This document shows positions 5,035 to 5,035 of a DNA stretch of 5,035 bases, in pieces. The first letter of the stretch is position 1; every line of letters starts with the position of its first letter. Below the pieces are notes generated by a model that saw only the letters and a list, made by a program, of their open reading frames with translations, was not told the DNA's origin and ran no database searches. Source of the stretch: Robiginitomaculum sp. (GTDB taxonomy: Bacteria; Pseudomonadota; Alphaproteobacteria; Caulobacterales; Maricaulaceae). Location of the stretch: the NCBI GenBank assembly GCA_026982235.1, contig JALSHM010000071.1, forward strand, positions 1 through 5,035, given 5' to 3'. The translations under genes were made by a program, and so were the position numbers.

Positions 5035-5035
5035 A

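Noticed and set aside
1..5035. CRISPR array, tRNA, rRNA, retron or phage-defence system
   Set aside because: No regularly spaced identical repeats of CRISPR type, no cloverleaf or rRNA-like sequence, and no reverse transcriptase or nuclease genes were seen; the only phased repeats are the hipBA operators.

Overview
The window is about 5 kb of moderate-GC bacterial DNA. Every confident gene lies on the minus strand, so the natural reading order runs from high to low coordinates. The organism is probably an alphaproteobacterium. This rests on the DUF3501/CCG-protein/rubrerythrin set, a TTAGAA-N3-TTCTAA site upstream of the rubrerythrin gene that matches the core of the alphaproteobacterial Irr box (ICE), and an IS scar resembling IS5-superfamily elements I recall from alphaproteobacteria. 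This is inference; there is no rRNA or other phylogenetic marker.

Right half (5035 to 2450): a likely three-gene stress/redox operon. It has a regulatory region with three different inverted repeats and a candidate promoter (4959-5034). Then come a short rubrerythrin without a rubredoxin domain (4505-4924), a perfect 11-bp hairpin (4425-4454), a GlpC/HdrD-like protein with two 4Fe-4S motifs and CCG-type cysteine regions (3057-4388), and a DUF3501 protein (2450-3043). A plausible model is peroxide or iron-stress defence, in which the Fe-S protein handles electrons and the rubrerythrin reduces peroxide. The physiological partners are not shown by the sequence.

Middle (2449 to 1897): an accessory, rearranged stretch. 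A 5'-end scar of an IS5-like element (about 2226-2318) is fused to the C-terminal half of a YgjP/DUF45-type zinc metallopeptidase (1897-2271). The catalytic HELCH motif survives but the N-terminal half is gone.

Left part (1896 to 121): a hipB-hipA type II toxin-antitoxin operon. HipB is an XRE-family repressor/antitoxin and HipA a Ser/Thr kinase toxin, with genes 2 bp apart. The promoter region holds three operator-like sites at an exact 26-bp period, covering the predicted -10 and -35. HipA keeps the kinase residues and looks functional. At the extreme left edge, a short plus-strand open frame ending at 65 may be the tail of a convergent gene.

The most noteworthy items are the phased HipB operator array, the IS/metallopeptidase chimera, and the multi-palindrome control region of the rubrerythrin operon.
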